From Chlorella sp. KRBP (lineage: Eukaryota; Chlorophyta; Trebouxiophyceae; Chlorellales; Chlorellaceae): DNA of 15,770 nt. The stretch covers positions 1 to 15,770 of the forward strand of contig QAXK01003721.1 of assembly GCA_004335735.1 (NCBI GenBank), in the 5' to 3' direction. The notes under the pieces are model-generated. The model had not been told where the DNA came from, made no database searches, and saw only the letters and a list, made by a program, of their open reading frames with translations. Below, in pieces: positions 1 to 9,630 of the stretch. How positions within the stretch are numbered: the first letter of the stretch is position 1; each line of letters starts with the position of its first letter. The translations under genes and the position numbers were made by a program.

Positions 1-3000
1 ACCCTGGACTACATGGCGCCAGAGGTGCGCACAGACATGGCACGCTGATGCAACAGCAGCTGCAGCTGCACGACCTCTCCCAGCCACACACGCTAGTGGT
101 AGTGCACCTCTCATGTGTGCATGTCTGGTGCCTTCACGACGACCACAGGTGCTGCGGTGCCCTGACAAGCAGCTGCCTAACGACAACAAGGAGCGTGTTG
201 ACCTGGCCTACAGCACAGCTGTGGACGCGTGGGCTCTCGGGGTGCTGGCGTACGAACTGCTGGTCGGCAGGCCACCATTCGGCATGGTGAGGGCATGTGT
301 GTGGGGGGGCACGGAGGCAGCAACAGGGCCACAGGGGGCCAGGCTGCAACAGCGCACTGGCTGCAGTGCTACGGCATGCATTTTCCATCACTGCTGCTGG
401 CCGCGCACATTGACCTCGCCCGTGCAGAGCTCGCGTGAGGACACGATGCGCGCCATCTGCAACGCGTCCCCGCTCATCCCCGAGTGGCTCTCCCCCGGCG
501 CCTCCGACTTCATCCGCTCGGCCCTGCACCCGCACGCCCACATGCGCCCCAGCGTGATGCAGCTCAGGCAGCACCCCTGGCTGGCCGCCTCCCTGGCAGC
601 AGCACCGCCCTCAACAGCCACCAAGACCGCCCTGCAGCAGGCGCACCAGCAGCAGGCGCAGCCACAGGCGCAGGCCATGGCGGCGGCAGCGGCGGGCGTG
701 CTGCTGGTGGGCCCGGCCACAGGCAAGGCGTCGCACATGCCAGGCAGCAGGCTCAACCCAGCTGGGCGCGCCAGCACAGGCGCTGCGGGGGGGCCGCTGG
801 CGGCGTCAGCGCAGTCGGTGGCAGCAGTGCAGCCCAGTGCAGGCGGTCTCATGCTTACCTCTTTGGCCCCGGCACCGTCCGGACCCAACGGCAGCGCCAC
901 GGCGCACCACCTGCGCGTGCAGACGCTCAACGCCGGCGGTGGCGGTGGTGGCGGGGGCGGTGTGGGGCACGGCAGCTCTCAGCAGCCCGGCTCCCAACAG
1001 CACGCTCAGCACAGGCTCAACCTGGCGCAGCACCTGCTGGGCAACGGCGCATCGCGGGCGGCTGCCAGCAGCCTGGGCGGGGCGGGGCCTGCAAGCAGCG
1101 CCTCACCCGCCCTGCAGCTGTCCTCAGTGCCCACAGTCAGCCTGCAGGCGCTGGCGCTGTCCGTCGCCGCTGCGACCGTGGCAGAGGCCGGCGCGGGTTC
1201 ACAGCAGCAGCAGCAGCCCAATGGGGCGCATGTGCTGGAGCTGGGTCCCAGGCAGCAGGGCGGCGTCGCACAGGTTTCCATGGAGGCGCACCAGCGTGTG
1301 CTGTCCCTTGGGGGCGGCGCGGCGAGCAGCAACGGCGCGCTGCAGATGCACACCCAGCAGCAGCCGCAACTCGTGGTGCTGGACTCTCCCCGGCATGGCT
1401 CCGCCGGCCAGCAGCAGGGCGCCATGGCGGCACCTTCATTCACGCACCAGCACCCTCACTTGGCGGGCCTGCAGCCCCTGGTGCTGGACCACGCCACGTC
1501 TGGACCTAGCAGCAGCCTCAGCCCGTCGCCCTTCAGTGCCACATCCGTCCATTCATCCCAGCCACAAGGGCAGGCGCTGTCCCACACGCCGCAGCAGCTG
1601 CAGCAGCATGGGTTCAGCGGCACAGGCACTGCTGCGCCCACCCCGCACCAACAGCACCACCACATCCATGGGTTTGCTGGCAGCAACTCCGTGTCACCGG
1701 ACAGCACCCACCACTGGGCTGCCCAGCAACAGCTGCAGCAGCAGCAGCAGCAGCAGGTGATGGTGGGAGCGGGAGGCACCGTCATGACTCACGCAGGCAC
1801 CCAGGGACCTGCGGCGCCCTCCCCTCTGACGTCACACTTGTCGCTGCCGCTCTGGCCCCAGCAACAACAACAACAACAGCAGCAGCAGCAGGGTGTGCAG
1901 GCGGGAGGTGAGCAGCCCAACGCGGCCGGCAGGTGGTGGCCGCGCGACCACCAGCCCGTGGGTGGGGGCTCCAACAGCTCACCAGGTGCTGCACCCGCGT
2001 ACCAGGCACCAGGGACGGCGGCCATGGTTGGCCCGGGTGGGTTAGTGCACCTCAACGGCACGGCATCCCAGCAGCAGCAGCAGCAGCAGCAGCAGCACAA
2101 TCCGTTTGCTGCAGCAAACACGGACGCCGTAGGCCAGCTGTTTGGCATGGGTAGCAACAGCAACGGAGTGCCCCAGCTGCAGCTGCAGCAGCAGGTGCCC
2201 CTTCCCCACGGCTCGTCCGGCTCTGCCGCCGCCACCATGCACCCGTCAGGCGGCCTCCGCCCCAGCACCAGCACGCGGCCCAGCCGGCTGGGTGGCGCCG
2301 GCAGCCTCTCCCCCCACCAGCTCACCCACGCCGCCATCAACAACAACGTGCAGGGCAGCAACGGCGCCCCCATGCAGGGCGTGCAGGGCGACAGCAGCAG
2401 CGGCGTGAGCAGCATGGACCACGACGTCAACGCCACACTCGTGCTGCAGCAACAACAGCAGCTGGTGCCAGACATGCCTCAGTCCCAGTCGCTGGCGCAG
2501 CTGCTCCTTGGCCGCGCGCTGCCCAGCGACCGGCCCGCCAAGCGCAGCACCGTCACCATGCAGCGCTCCTCCTCCCTGCACCTGGGCCACAGCGTCAACG
2601 GCGTCTCCACCTCGTCCGCCTCCTTCACCGCGCCAGGCCTCCACAGCACGCCCTCAGTGGGCGGCAACCTGGCCGCCGCAGCAACCGTCGGTGGGGACAG
2701 CAACAACGGCAACGGCGCCATGGCGTGGACCAGCAGCAACAGCAGCAAAGGCAACCACCACGCCAGCGCGTCAGGCCACCTCACGCTGGCTGGCACGTCC
2801 CTTCCTGGCAGCACAGGGTTGCAGGGCGCGGGCGCGGTGGGGGGCTCCTTGGTCGGCCAGGCAGGCAACGGCTCCGCTGCACCACTTATGGGTGGCCTGG
2901 TGCCCTCCTCATCCACGGGTGGCATGGGCCCATCAGGCCTGGCCATGCTGCACCACCTCAAGACGCCACGTGAGCTCGGGCCCACAGGCATCAGCCAGTC

Positions 3001-6000
3001 CTTCAGTATGGGCGGTTCAGGCCCGGGTGCAGTGGGCGGCGCCTTGGCCGGTGGGCCTAGCAGTGGCAGCTTCACGCTCATGGGGCACCCGGTCGGCGCA
3101 GGACCACACGGGCACCACGTGGCGGGGGCGGGTGGGGCGCACATGCTGGCGCACCACGCGTCCACGTCGGCGGCAGCGCTGGCGGGTGGCTTGGCGCAGG
3201 AGCAGCGTCTGAGGGCCATGGGGTATTGGCGCACGGATGGGGTGGGGTGGGGCGTGCCCACGGACCCACTCTCCGCCTTTGGCGCGCAGCAGCAGAACAA
3301 CACTACCACCGCCACCACCAACAACAACAATGTTGCCGGCAACAGCAGCGGCAATGGTGGCGGCGCACAGGGCGCGGCTGGTGCTGGTGCGGTGCTGCAC
3401 GCGCACGTGGGCAGCGGGGCGGCCCTTGCCTCGCCCTTTGGCGGGCTGTCGGCGGGTGGGGCGGCACCACCCACCAGCGAGGGCAGCGGAGGGCTCATGT
3501 CAGCGGCAGCGCTGCTAGCGGGCAGCGGTGGTAGCTTCAGTGGTGGTGCGGTGCCTCCGCTGCGCGTCAGCCGCCTGGGCCTGCCCTCCACACCCACGCA
3601 CTATGGTGGGGGCATCAGCCTGGCACCGTCACCCGTGGCACCTGCTCAGCCGGGGTCCGCACGCAGCGGGCACAAGCGCAGCTCCCCTGATGTGCTGGTG
3701 CTTGACGACGGGAGCAGCGGCGGCATGGGCCTGGCCACGCAGGAGCAGCAAGCCCTCGCCTCAACCCTGGCCATGATGGCGGGGGCGGCAGCGTCGCCGC
3801 GGCACCACGTGCACGTGCAGCACCACCACCAGCGGCACAACAGCCACGACCCGCAGCAGATGAGGCTGATGCAGGCGCGGGCTGCCGAGCAGCAGCATCA
3901 GCAGGGCGCGAGGGGCATGGTGACGGAGGAGGCGGGCGGTGGTGGTGCGGCTGAGGGTGCCATGTTTGGCATGATGGACGTGGACTTGGACGTGCTCATG
4001 CTCGGGGGCGACGCTGAGCAAAAGCAGCAGCAGGAGCAGCAGAGGCTGTCTGGCAGCGCCGCTGGCAGCATGCTGCCCACAGTTCACCACAGCACCTTCT
4101 CTCCCGAGCTGCAGCCCTCCCAGTCCTCAGCAGGCCAAGGCACAGGTGGGCTCATGGTGCAGGCAGCACGGCACGTGAGCGGGCCAGGCACTACCGCCAC
4201 CACCACCACCACCAGCAGTGGCGGCCAGGCGCGTGCCGTGCTGGACCTGTCCAGCCCGACGCCCCACAGCCCCTCCCTGCACCGCACCTCCCTGCAGCAG
4301 CAGCTGCAGCAGCAGTCGTGGCAGGTGGCGCGCGGCAGCAGTGGCTCCGTGCAGCTGCAGCTACAACAGCAGCAGCAGGCGCCCACGCCCACGGCGGCAC
4401 AGGAAGGTGCCGCACAGCTGCTTGCCATGACCACGCTCCCCACTGGCCTCATGCTAGCAGGCGGCAACAACCACAACAACCACAACAACAATGTGGCAAG
4501 CGGGCAGGGCCCCTTGGGAACCCGCAGCATGCCTCTGCTGCGTGTAAGCCCGGCCAACAGTGGTGGCACCGGCAGTCCCACAGGCTCCCAGGGCGGACTG
4601 GCGGGCGGCAACGGCGCAACCAGCGCCACCGTGATGCTGCAGGTGGCCACCTCGCCACTGGCGCAGCAGCAGCCTGGCTCACCCATGTCAATGTCGGTCC
4701 TGCCGGGCGGAGGCTTGGCAATGACGGGAGGGGGCATGGCGGGCGCGGTGCAGCTGTTTGGAGTGCCACCCAGCCCTGTGGCTGGTGGTGGCGGCGGCGG
4801 TGGTGGGAGTGTGCCGCCGGGCCTGCCTGTGTCACCGCGGTTTGGTCCCGGCAGCAGCCACCTGCCGGCGCGCCTCTCCCCGCTAGGCAACAGCAGCAGC
4901 AGCGCTCTGTCGCTGTCCTCGCAGCAGCAACAGCAGTACCAGCGGCACAGCGGCGGCAACGGCAGGCGCACGGGAAGCGGCACGGGCACTGGAGCTGGAG
5001 CTGGAGCTGGTGGTGGTGGTGGCATCAGCTCACAGCACCCGCAGCAGCAGCAGTCTGGCAGTGGCGATGTGATGCTGCAGGTTGGCGGTGCGGCAGCTGC
5101 AGCGGCGGCGACTGCTCTGGTGGTGGTGGAGGCTGGCAGCGGCAGCGCGCACACCCGGCCGCGGCGCAGCAGCCCCCTGCGTGCTGACATGTTTGACGCG
5201 CCTGGGTATCTGATGGACACACCTTCTGGCGCTGGGGCGAGCGGGTCAACGCCACCTGCCACCATGAGCTCTGGCCAGCAGCAGCAGTACCAGCAGCAGC
5301 AGCAGTCGCCGGTTTTCCTGAGTGGCGGCAGCAACGTGGTGGGTGGCGGCAGCCGCCTGCAGAGCATGTCCGGCGCCGCGGGCAGTGTGGCGGAGGAGGT
5401 GGGGCCACAGAGCCTGACCCAGGTGGGGCAAGGGGCTACTGCCGCCGGCTCACTGCACCTGCACTTGCGGGAGCCTACCCTGGCACCTGGCAGAGCATCC
5501 ATGCCGGAGCCATTCCCTGCGCAGCATCACAGTGCACACGGTGTCAGCGGTGGTGGTGGAGGTGGTGGAGGTGCCGGGTCGGTATGGCGTCAGACGACGC
5601 AGACCCTCATGCCCATGCTGCACCCTCACCCCGGCGCCATGCCCCCCCGTCCGCTCAGCCAGGGTGGCTCGGCAGCGCGCGCCAGCAGCAGCAGCCAGCA
5701 CGGCGCGCAGGCAGGCCTCAACGCCACGCACGCGCTGCTGCTGCACAGCGCCCAGTCGCTCAGCACCGCCCCCTCATACACCACCACCAACAACACCAAC
5801 ACCACCGGCCCACACCTCCACCCACACCTCCACGGCACCAGGGGCGGCCAGGGCCATGGCCAGGGTGTGCTCACGCCCACCACCTCTACAGGCGCCTCGC
5901 AGCTCCTGCACCATCACATGCAGGAGCTGCTACGGCTAGAGGAGCACCAGGGCGTGGCCAACAGCTACCCCACCTCTGTGCCTCAGAGCCCCGCCGCCCT

Positions 6001-9000
6001 CCCCACGGGCACAATGCACCCCTCTGCAGGAGGAGCAGCGGGTGGGCTGCGTCACCAGGTGTCCCAGGGCGGCGTCCCTCACCCACACCAGCCGTACAGT
6101 GCCAGGTCCCTCACGGCGGGTGGCAAGCGCCGCACGCCGCACATCAGCCTGGAGGACGTGCTCGCGTCCCTGCGCACCGAGCAGCTGCAGCAGCAGCAGC
6201 AGCTGGCGGTGGCGGCGGGCGGCGACAGCCTGGCGCACCTGTACCTCATGCCGGGTGGGGACCTGACTCAGCAACTGCAGCTGCAAGGCGCAGGGCAGGC
6301 GGGTGGTGGTGGTGGTGGTGGTGGTGGTGGTGGTGGTGGTGGTGGCGCCATGCAAGCGCAGAGCCAGAGCCTGGCCATGGCGTCCTCGTTTGCCCGCACC
6401 TCGGCCCAATACCCGCTGCAAGGCGACCCTCAGCTGCAGCAGCTGCCCCCGCACCCACACAGCTCCAGCCTGGGCACCAGCAACCTGGGCAGCAGCCTCA
6501 GCTGTGGCGGGGTGGGCCCGCGCCTGCCTAGCGGTAACGGTGCCGCTCCTCCCTCAGCACCGGGCGCAGGTGGCGGTGGTGTGACGGGGCGTGCCAGCCT
6601 GCAGCTTGGAGGCAGCTCCAGCAACCTGTACGCGCTGCACCAGCACCAGCAGCAGCAGCAGGTGGGGCCTGGTGGAGGCAACGGTGGCGCCGTCAGCAGG
6701 CGCAGGCTGGCCGGCCCCAACATGCTGCTGAGCTCACAACTGGACCAGGCGGCACAGGCAGAACGTGGGCACCTAGGGTTGCAAGCCCTGGGCGGTGGTG
6801 GCGGGGGTGGTGGTGCGCATGTCGGCGTGCCTCCTGCCTTGCTGCAGGTGGGCGGCGCGCACCTGTCGTCCAGTTCCCTGCCCGCCAGCCCATCGCTGAC
6901 GCAGCGCACCAGCATGACTCAGTACCTGCAGGCGCAGCACCTGGCGGGGGGATCACCCGCTGCGTACCACCAGCAGCAGCACCTGCAGCAGCAGCAGGGC
7001 ACCAGGGGGGCGAGCTCACTGGGCATGCGCGCTAGCGGCACTGCCACCACTGCTGGTGGTGGTGTTGACGCTGCCGAGGGTGCTGTGAGCACGGGCGGAG
7101 CGCCACACGGTGCGGGTGTGGGTGGTGGTGGTGGTGGTCCTGACCAGCGCCTGCTGCGCCTGCGTGCAGCACCCTTCAGCCGCAGCAGCGCCTGGGCCGA
7201 GGGCGTGCTTGCGCGGCAGCAGCAGCAGCACCACCAGCACAGCGGCAGTATGGGCGGCGCAGTGGGCGGTGCTGTCATGGTGCAGGGAGGTGCGCGGCCT
7301 TCCGTGGGCAACAGCGCTGCCACGCCGCGCGGGCACCTGGGCCAGCTGGAGCAGCTGCACGTGTCTGGCACTGGGGGCTCCTTCACGGGAGGCAGCACCA
7401 CGGGTGGGGCAGGAGGAGGAGGGGGCCACAGCGGCAGCCTGCTGCCCGTGACGCCGGATGTGCTGAGGCTCAGGGCAGTGCACACACGCAGCCAGAGCGG
7501 GTACGCGGGAGCACCCAGCACGGCATCAGGTGAGCACGTCACAGCGGTCTGCTGCTTTGCACGCTGTAGGGGAAGGGCTGTCCTGTGTACACTGTGTGCC
7601 TACACTTCAGTTCTGTGATTGCTTGCCCTCGGTTGCTTTCGCATACCTGACTTGCATGTGTGGCCGCATTGCACTCGCAGGCGCGTTTGGCAACCTGGAC
7701 CTGTCGAGCCTGCAGCCGCACTTGCTCCAAGAGCCCCTCCTCTTCACCATGGGCTCCTCCTCCCACCACCACCCCCTCCCAGGCGGCCCAGGGGCGGGCG
7801 GCACACACTCGGAGCGTGGGGCCGGACCCTCCTCGGCCCGCTCCCTCACAGGGTCAGAGACGGGGCGCAGGCACCACCACCACCACCATCACCATCACCA
7901 CCACCGCGCCAACACCACCACCACCGCCGCCGCTGCCGGCACCGCGCCCAACACCACAAGCGCCGCCATGCAGCAGCAGCGCCCCGCCACACCTCCGTAC
8001 AGCCCCTCACCCATGCAAGGGCCGGGTAACAGCGCTGTCCCACCCGCAGAAACACACGGTGACGACAGCATGATGGGCGTAGAGCAGCACCAGCTGGAGA
8101 TGACCCTTGCTGGTGGGCTGAGTGGCGAGGCGCGGGCAGCTGTCATGATGGCGGCCGCACACCTGCACCATGGCGACGTGGGCAGCTGCGAGTCAGCTCC
8201 CACAGTCGTGATGATGGGTGGCCATGACGGCGCGGGGGTGGGGGTGGGGATGGCGGCACCAGCACCGCAGCAGCAGCAGCAGGCTCCTGAGCTGGGGTCA
8301 GCAGCGGCGCTGTGTGGCTCAGGGCTGTCGCACCACGCGCTGCGGCTGGACCTGCCCCTGTTGTCCTCCTTGGTGCTCCAGGGTGCGGGCACGCTCATTC
8401 CTAGCCACCCAGAGGCAGGAGGGCAGCAGCAGCAGCAAGCAGGGGCTGTCCACCACGCACGCACCGCCTCCACCTCCTCCTCCAGCCTGGCTCAGCATGC
8501 GCAGCAGCAGCACAGCGGCAGCGGCGCGGCGCAGTGTGCTGTCGGGCTGGGTGGCGCCGACCGTTCCCTGGCCACCCAGTCTGCGGGTGTGGGCACGCTG
8601 GGGGGTGTGGCGCTGCACCCGGCTGAACTCATGGCGGTGGGCCTGGGTGTGGGCGAGGGAGGTGGTGGTGGTGGCGCTGGTGGTGGTGCCAGCAGCAGCT
8701 GTCCTCCCACGGCCAGGTCTGCAGACTCTGTTGGGCTGCTGGGGCTGCATGCTCAGCACCCTCTTCAGGGCATACACGGCAACTGGCTCTCGTCCTCTTC
8801 CACGGCGGCGGTTGGAGGAGGGCTGGGCGTGGATGTGGGCATCATTGGCGGTGGTGGTGGCGCGATGGGGATGGGAAGGGAGGGAGGAGGTGGGGAGGAG
8901 GGCGGGCTGGTGGTGGACATGATGGTGGAGGGGCATGAGGGGGTGCCTTGTGATCTTGCGGGGGCAGGCGGGAGTGGGCTGAGGCCTAGCTCTGCGCCCA

Positions 9001-9017
9001 GTGCCACGTGCGCTTGA
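1..9017 (+). CDS. Giant serine/threonine protein kinase, C-lobe plus ~2,760-residue low-complexity tail (5' partial)
   Basis: Exons are read as 1-24, 149-286, 428-7529 and 7681-9017; all junctions are GT-AG and phases agree, giving 2,866 residues from the window edge to a TGA. The first exon reads TLDYMAPE, the activation segment with its APE motif. Residues 9-54 include VDAWALGVLAYELLVGRPPF, which carries the conserved Asp and Gly of kinase subdomain IX. Residues 55-104 end in MRPSVMQLRQHPWL, with the subdomain XI Arg that pairs with the APE glutamate. So the visible C-lobe looks intact; the N-lobe, HRD and DFG motifs lie upstream of the window. This style resembles Aurora/CAMK-like algal kinases, but the subfamily is not certain. 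From about residue 105 the protein is Gln-, Gly-, Ser-, Ala- and His-rich, with homopolymers separated by short more complex islands. The tail has no recognised domain; it could be a disordered scaffold or a substrate-docking region. Kinase assignment is firm; function of the tail is unknown. Confidence 0.88.
25..148 (+). other. Kinase intron 1 (124 nt)
   Basis: The donor GTGCGC follows the APE-motif codon GAG and the acceptor is CCACAG before the VLRCPDK codons. Read-through in frame meets a TGA at 46-48, so this intron must be removed. Splicing joins TLDYMAPE to VLRCPDKQLP, which restores a continuous activation segment and subdomain VIII-IX region. Confidence 0.85.
287..427 (+). other. Kinase intron 2 (141 nt, multiple of three, stop-free)
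   Basis: The donor GTGAGG follows PPFGM and the acceptor CCGTGCAG precedes SSREDTMRA. It is treated as an intron because kinase families have a short link here (PPF followed by a helix), whereas the 47 translated residues (Cys/Trp/His-rich) look like nothing in a kinase domain. It is open in the same frame as both flanking exons, so sequence alone does not exclude retention. Confidence 0.75.
1859..1891 (+). repeat. Polyglutamine tract, 11 Gln, mixed CAA/CAG
   Basis: The tract lies in the kinase tail (about residues 532-542). It consists of one CAG, five CAA and five CAG codons. Interrupted codon use suggests the Gln run is older or held at the protein level, rather than being a fresh slippage product. 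Confidence 0.9.
2069..2095 (+). repeat. Polyglutamine tract, pure (CAG)9
   Basis: Nine uninterrupted CAG codons lie in the kinase tail (about residues 602-610). This is a likely length-variable microsatellite that stays in frame when it changes by whole units. Shorter Gln runs recur through the tail, for example around 1735-1755, 5277-5305, 6181-6203 and 7216-7230. Confidence 0.92.
6302..6346 (+). repeat. Polyglycine tract, (GGT)14 GGC
   Basis: Fifteen glycine codons in a row (about residues 2013-2027 of the partial protein), fourteen of them identical GGT. Similar shorter Gly runs occur near 934-960, 4785-4806, 5549-5573, 6794-6813 and 7120-7137. The near-pure codon use points to recent expansion. 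Confidence 0.92.
7530..7680 (+). other. Kinase intron 3 (151 nt)
   Basis: The donor GTGAGC follows STAS plus the first base of a Gly codon, and the acceptor ACTCGCAG precedes the rest of that codon and AFGNLDL. The length is not a multiple of three, and read-through reaches a TGA at 7616-7618. Removing it joins the 7.1-kb exon to the last exon in phase and extends the protein by 444 residues. Confidence 0.8.
7872..7904 (+). repeat. Polyhistidine tract, 11 His
   Basis: Eleven His codons (CAC with two CAT interruptions) lie near the start of the last kinase exon, about residues 2486-2496, followed by Asn/Thr- and Ala-rich sequence. His homopolymers in eukaryotic proteins have been linked to nuclear-speckle targeting and metal binding; here that is only a possibility. 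Confidence 0.9.
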
Positions 9018-9062
9018 GTGTCGAGTTGATGGGTCCACATGCGCTTGAGTTGATGGGGCCAC
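9004..9062 (+). repeat. Imperfect direct repeat spanning the kinase stop codon
   Basis: Unit 1 is at 9004-9038 and unit 2 at 9035-9062. Both run CCAC, G or A, TGCGCTTGAG, then TTGATGGG and CCAC. Unit 1 has seven extra bases (TGTCGAG) that repeat its own GAG end. The stop codon TGA at 9015-9017 lies in the first CGCTTGAG, and the second copy lies in the 3' UTR. Confidence 0.75.
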
Positions 9063-9144
9063 GTGTGGCGCCGGGCAAGCTGTGTTGCGCAGGTGCGCAG
9101 CCTTTGGGTTTGAGTGAATGGCAATGGTCCCTTGCCCCCTTGAC

Positions 9145-9188
9145 TCACACACACCCACACACAAACAGACAGAGAGAGAGAGAGGGGG
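9145..9188. repeat. Compound CA/GA microsatellite
   Basis: A CA-rich stretch (CACACACACC, then CACACACAAACAGA) passes into an uninterrupted AG run and a short G run. It lies about 130 bases after the kinase stop, probably in the 3' UTR. It looks like a simple repeat; no function is implied. Confidence 0.85.
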
Positions 9189-9493
9189 GTGGTCCGTGGA
9201 CGCGCAGCGTGATGAACCCTGCGCCTGGTTGTACGTACCCTCGTGACGAACGCATGAGATGGTGCCTCGTCCCCTTGAGCGGTGCGTGAAGCCATGTGAT
9301 GTGGTGTGTGAGCTGAATGCGTGTCTGCACTTGCGCTGGGTTGCGTGTGTTGTTGGCGTCCGTCGCTGCACCCGTGGGGCGGCGTCGCGTTGCTTCTTGA
9401 GGGACACAAAGCTCTGCTTGCAGAAGAAGATGGGGGGAACACGCCTGACAAGGGCACACCTGCAGGGCGCCCTGCCTCACCAGTTGTCTTGCC

Positions 9494-9630
9494 GACCTTT
9501 TGGCCTCCTTGCATCTTCGATTGGGGCTGCTGCTGCTGCTGCTGCTGCGGTGATGGTCTGGGCTGACCTTTTGCCTCCTTGCATCTTTGGTTGGGGCATC
9601 TTTGCTGCTGCTGCTGCTGCTGCTGCAGTG
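9494..9630. repeat. Tandem duplication with twin (CTG)7 runs
   Basis: Two copies of one motif start at 9494 and 9565. Each reads GACCTTTTG(G)CCTCCTTGCATCTT, then an ATTGGGG or GTTGGGG variant, then seven CTG units (9527-9547 and 9605-9625). The second copy has an extra CATCTTTG before its CTG run. The pair differs by a few substitutions and small indels, so the duplication is not brand new. It may be a local tandem copy or two members of a dispersed repeat. Confidence 0.85.

Noticed and set aside
113..427. Treating 113-427 as continuous coding sequence upstream of the long exon
   Set aside because: It would break the kinase domain. Only 149-286 matches kinase C-lobe sequence; the rest fits introns with good splice sites.
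4084..5502. Long minus-strand open frame (472 codons) and several others opposite the kinase tail
   Set aside because: They are antisense to the kinase exon and translate its CAG and GGT repeats as Cys/Leu/Ala and Pro/Thr runs. Stop-poor GC-rich DNA explains them, and no family motif is seen.
7872..7904. Eleven-His run as an expression-vector tag or contamination
   Set aside because: It lies inside a natural low-complexity exon with mixed CAC/CAT codons, with continuous algal-type coding sequence on both sides and no vector sequence.
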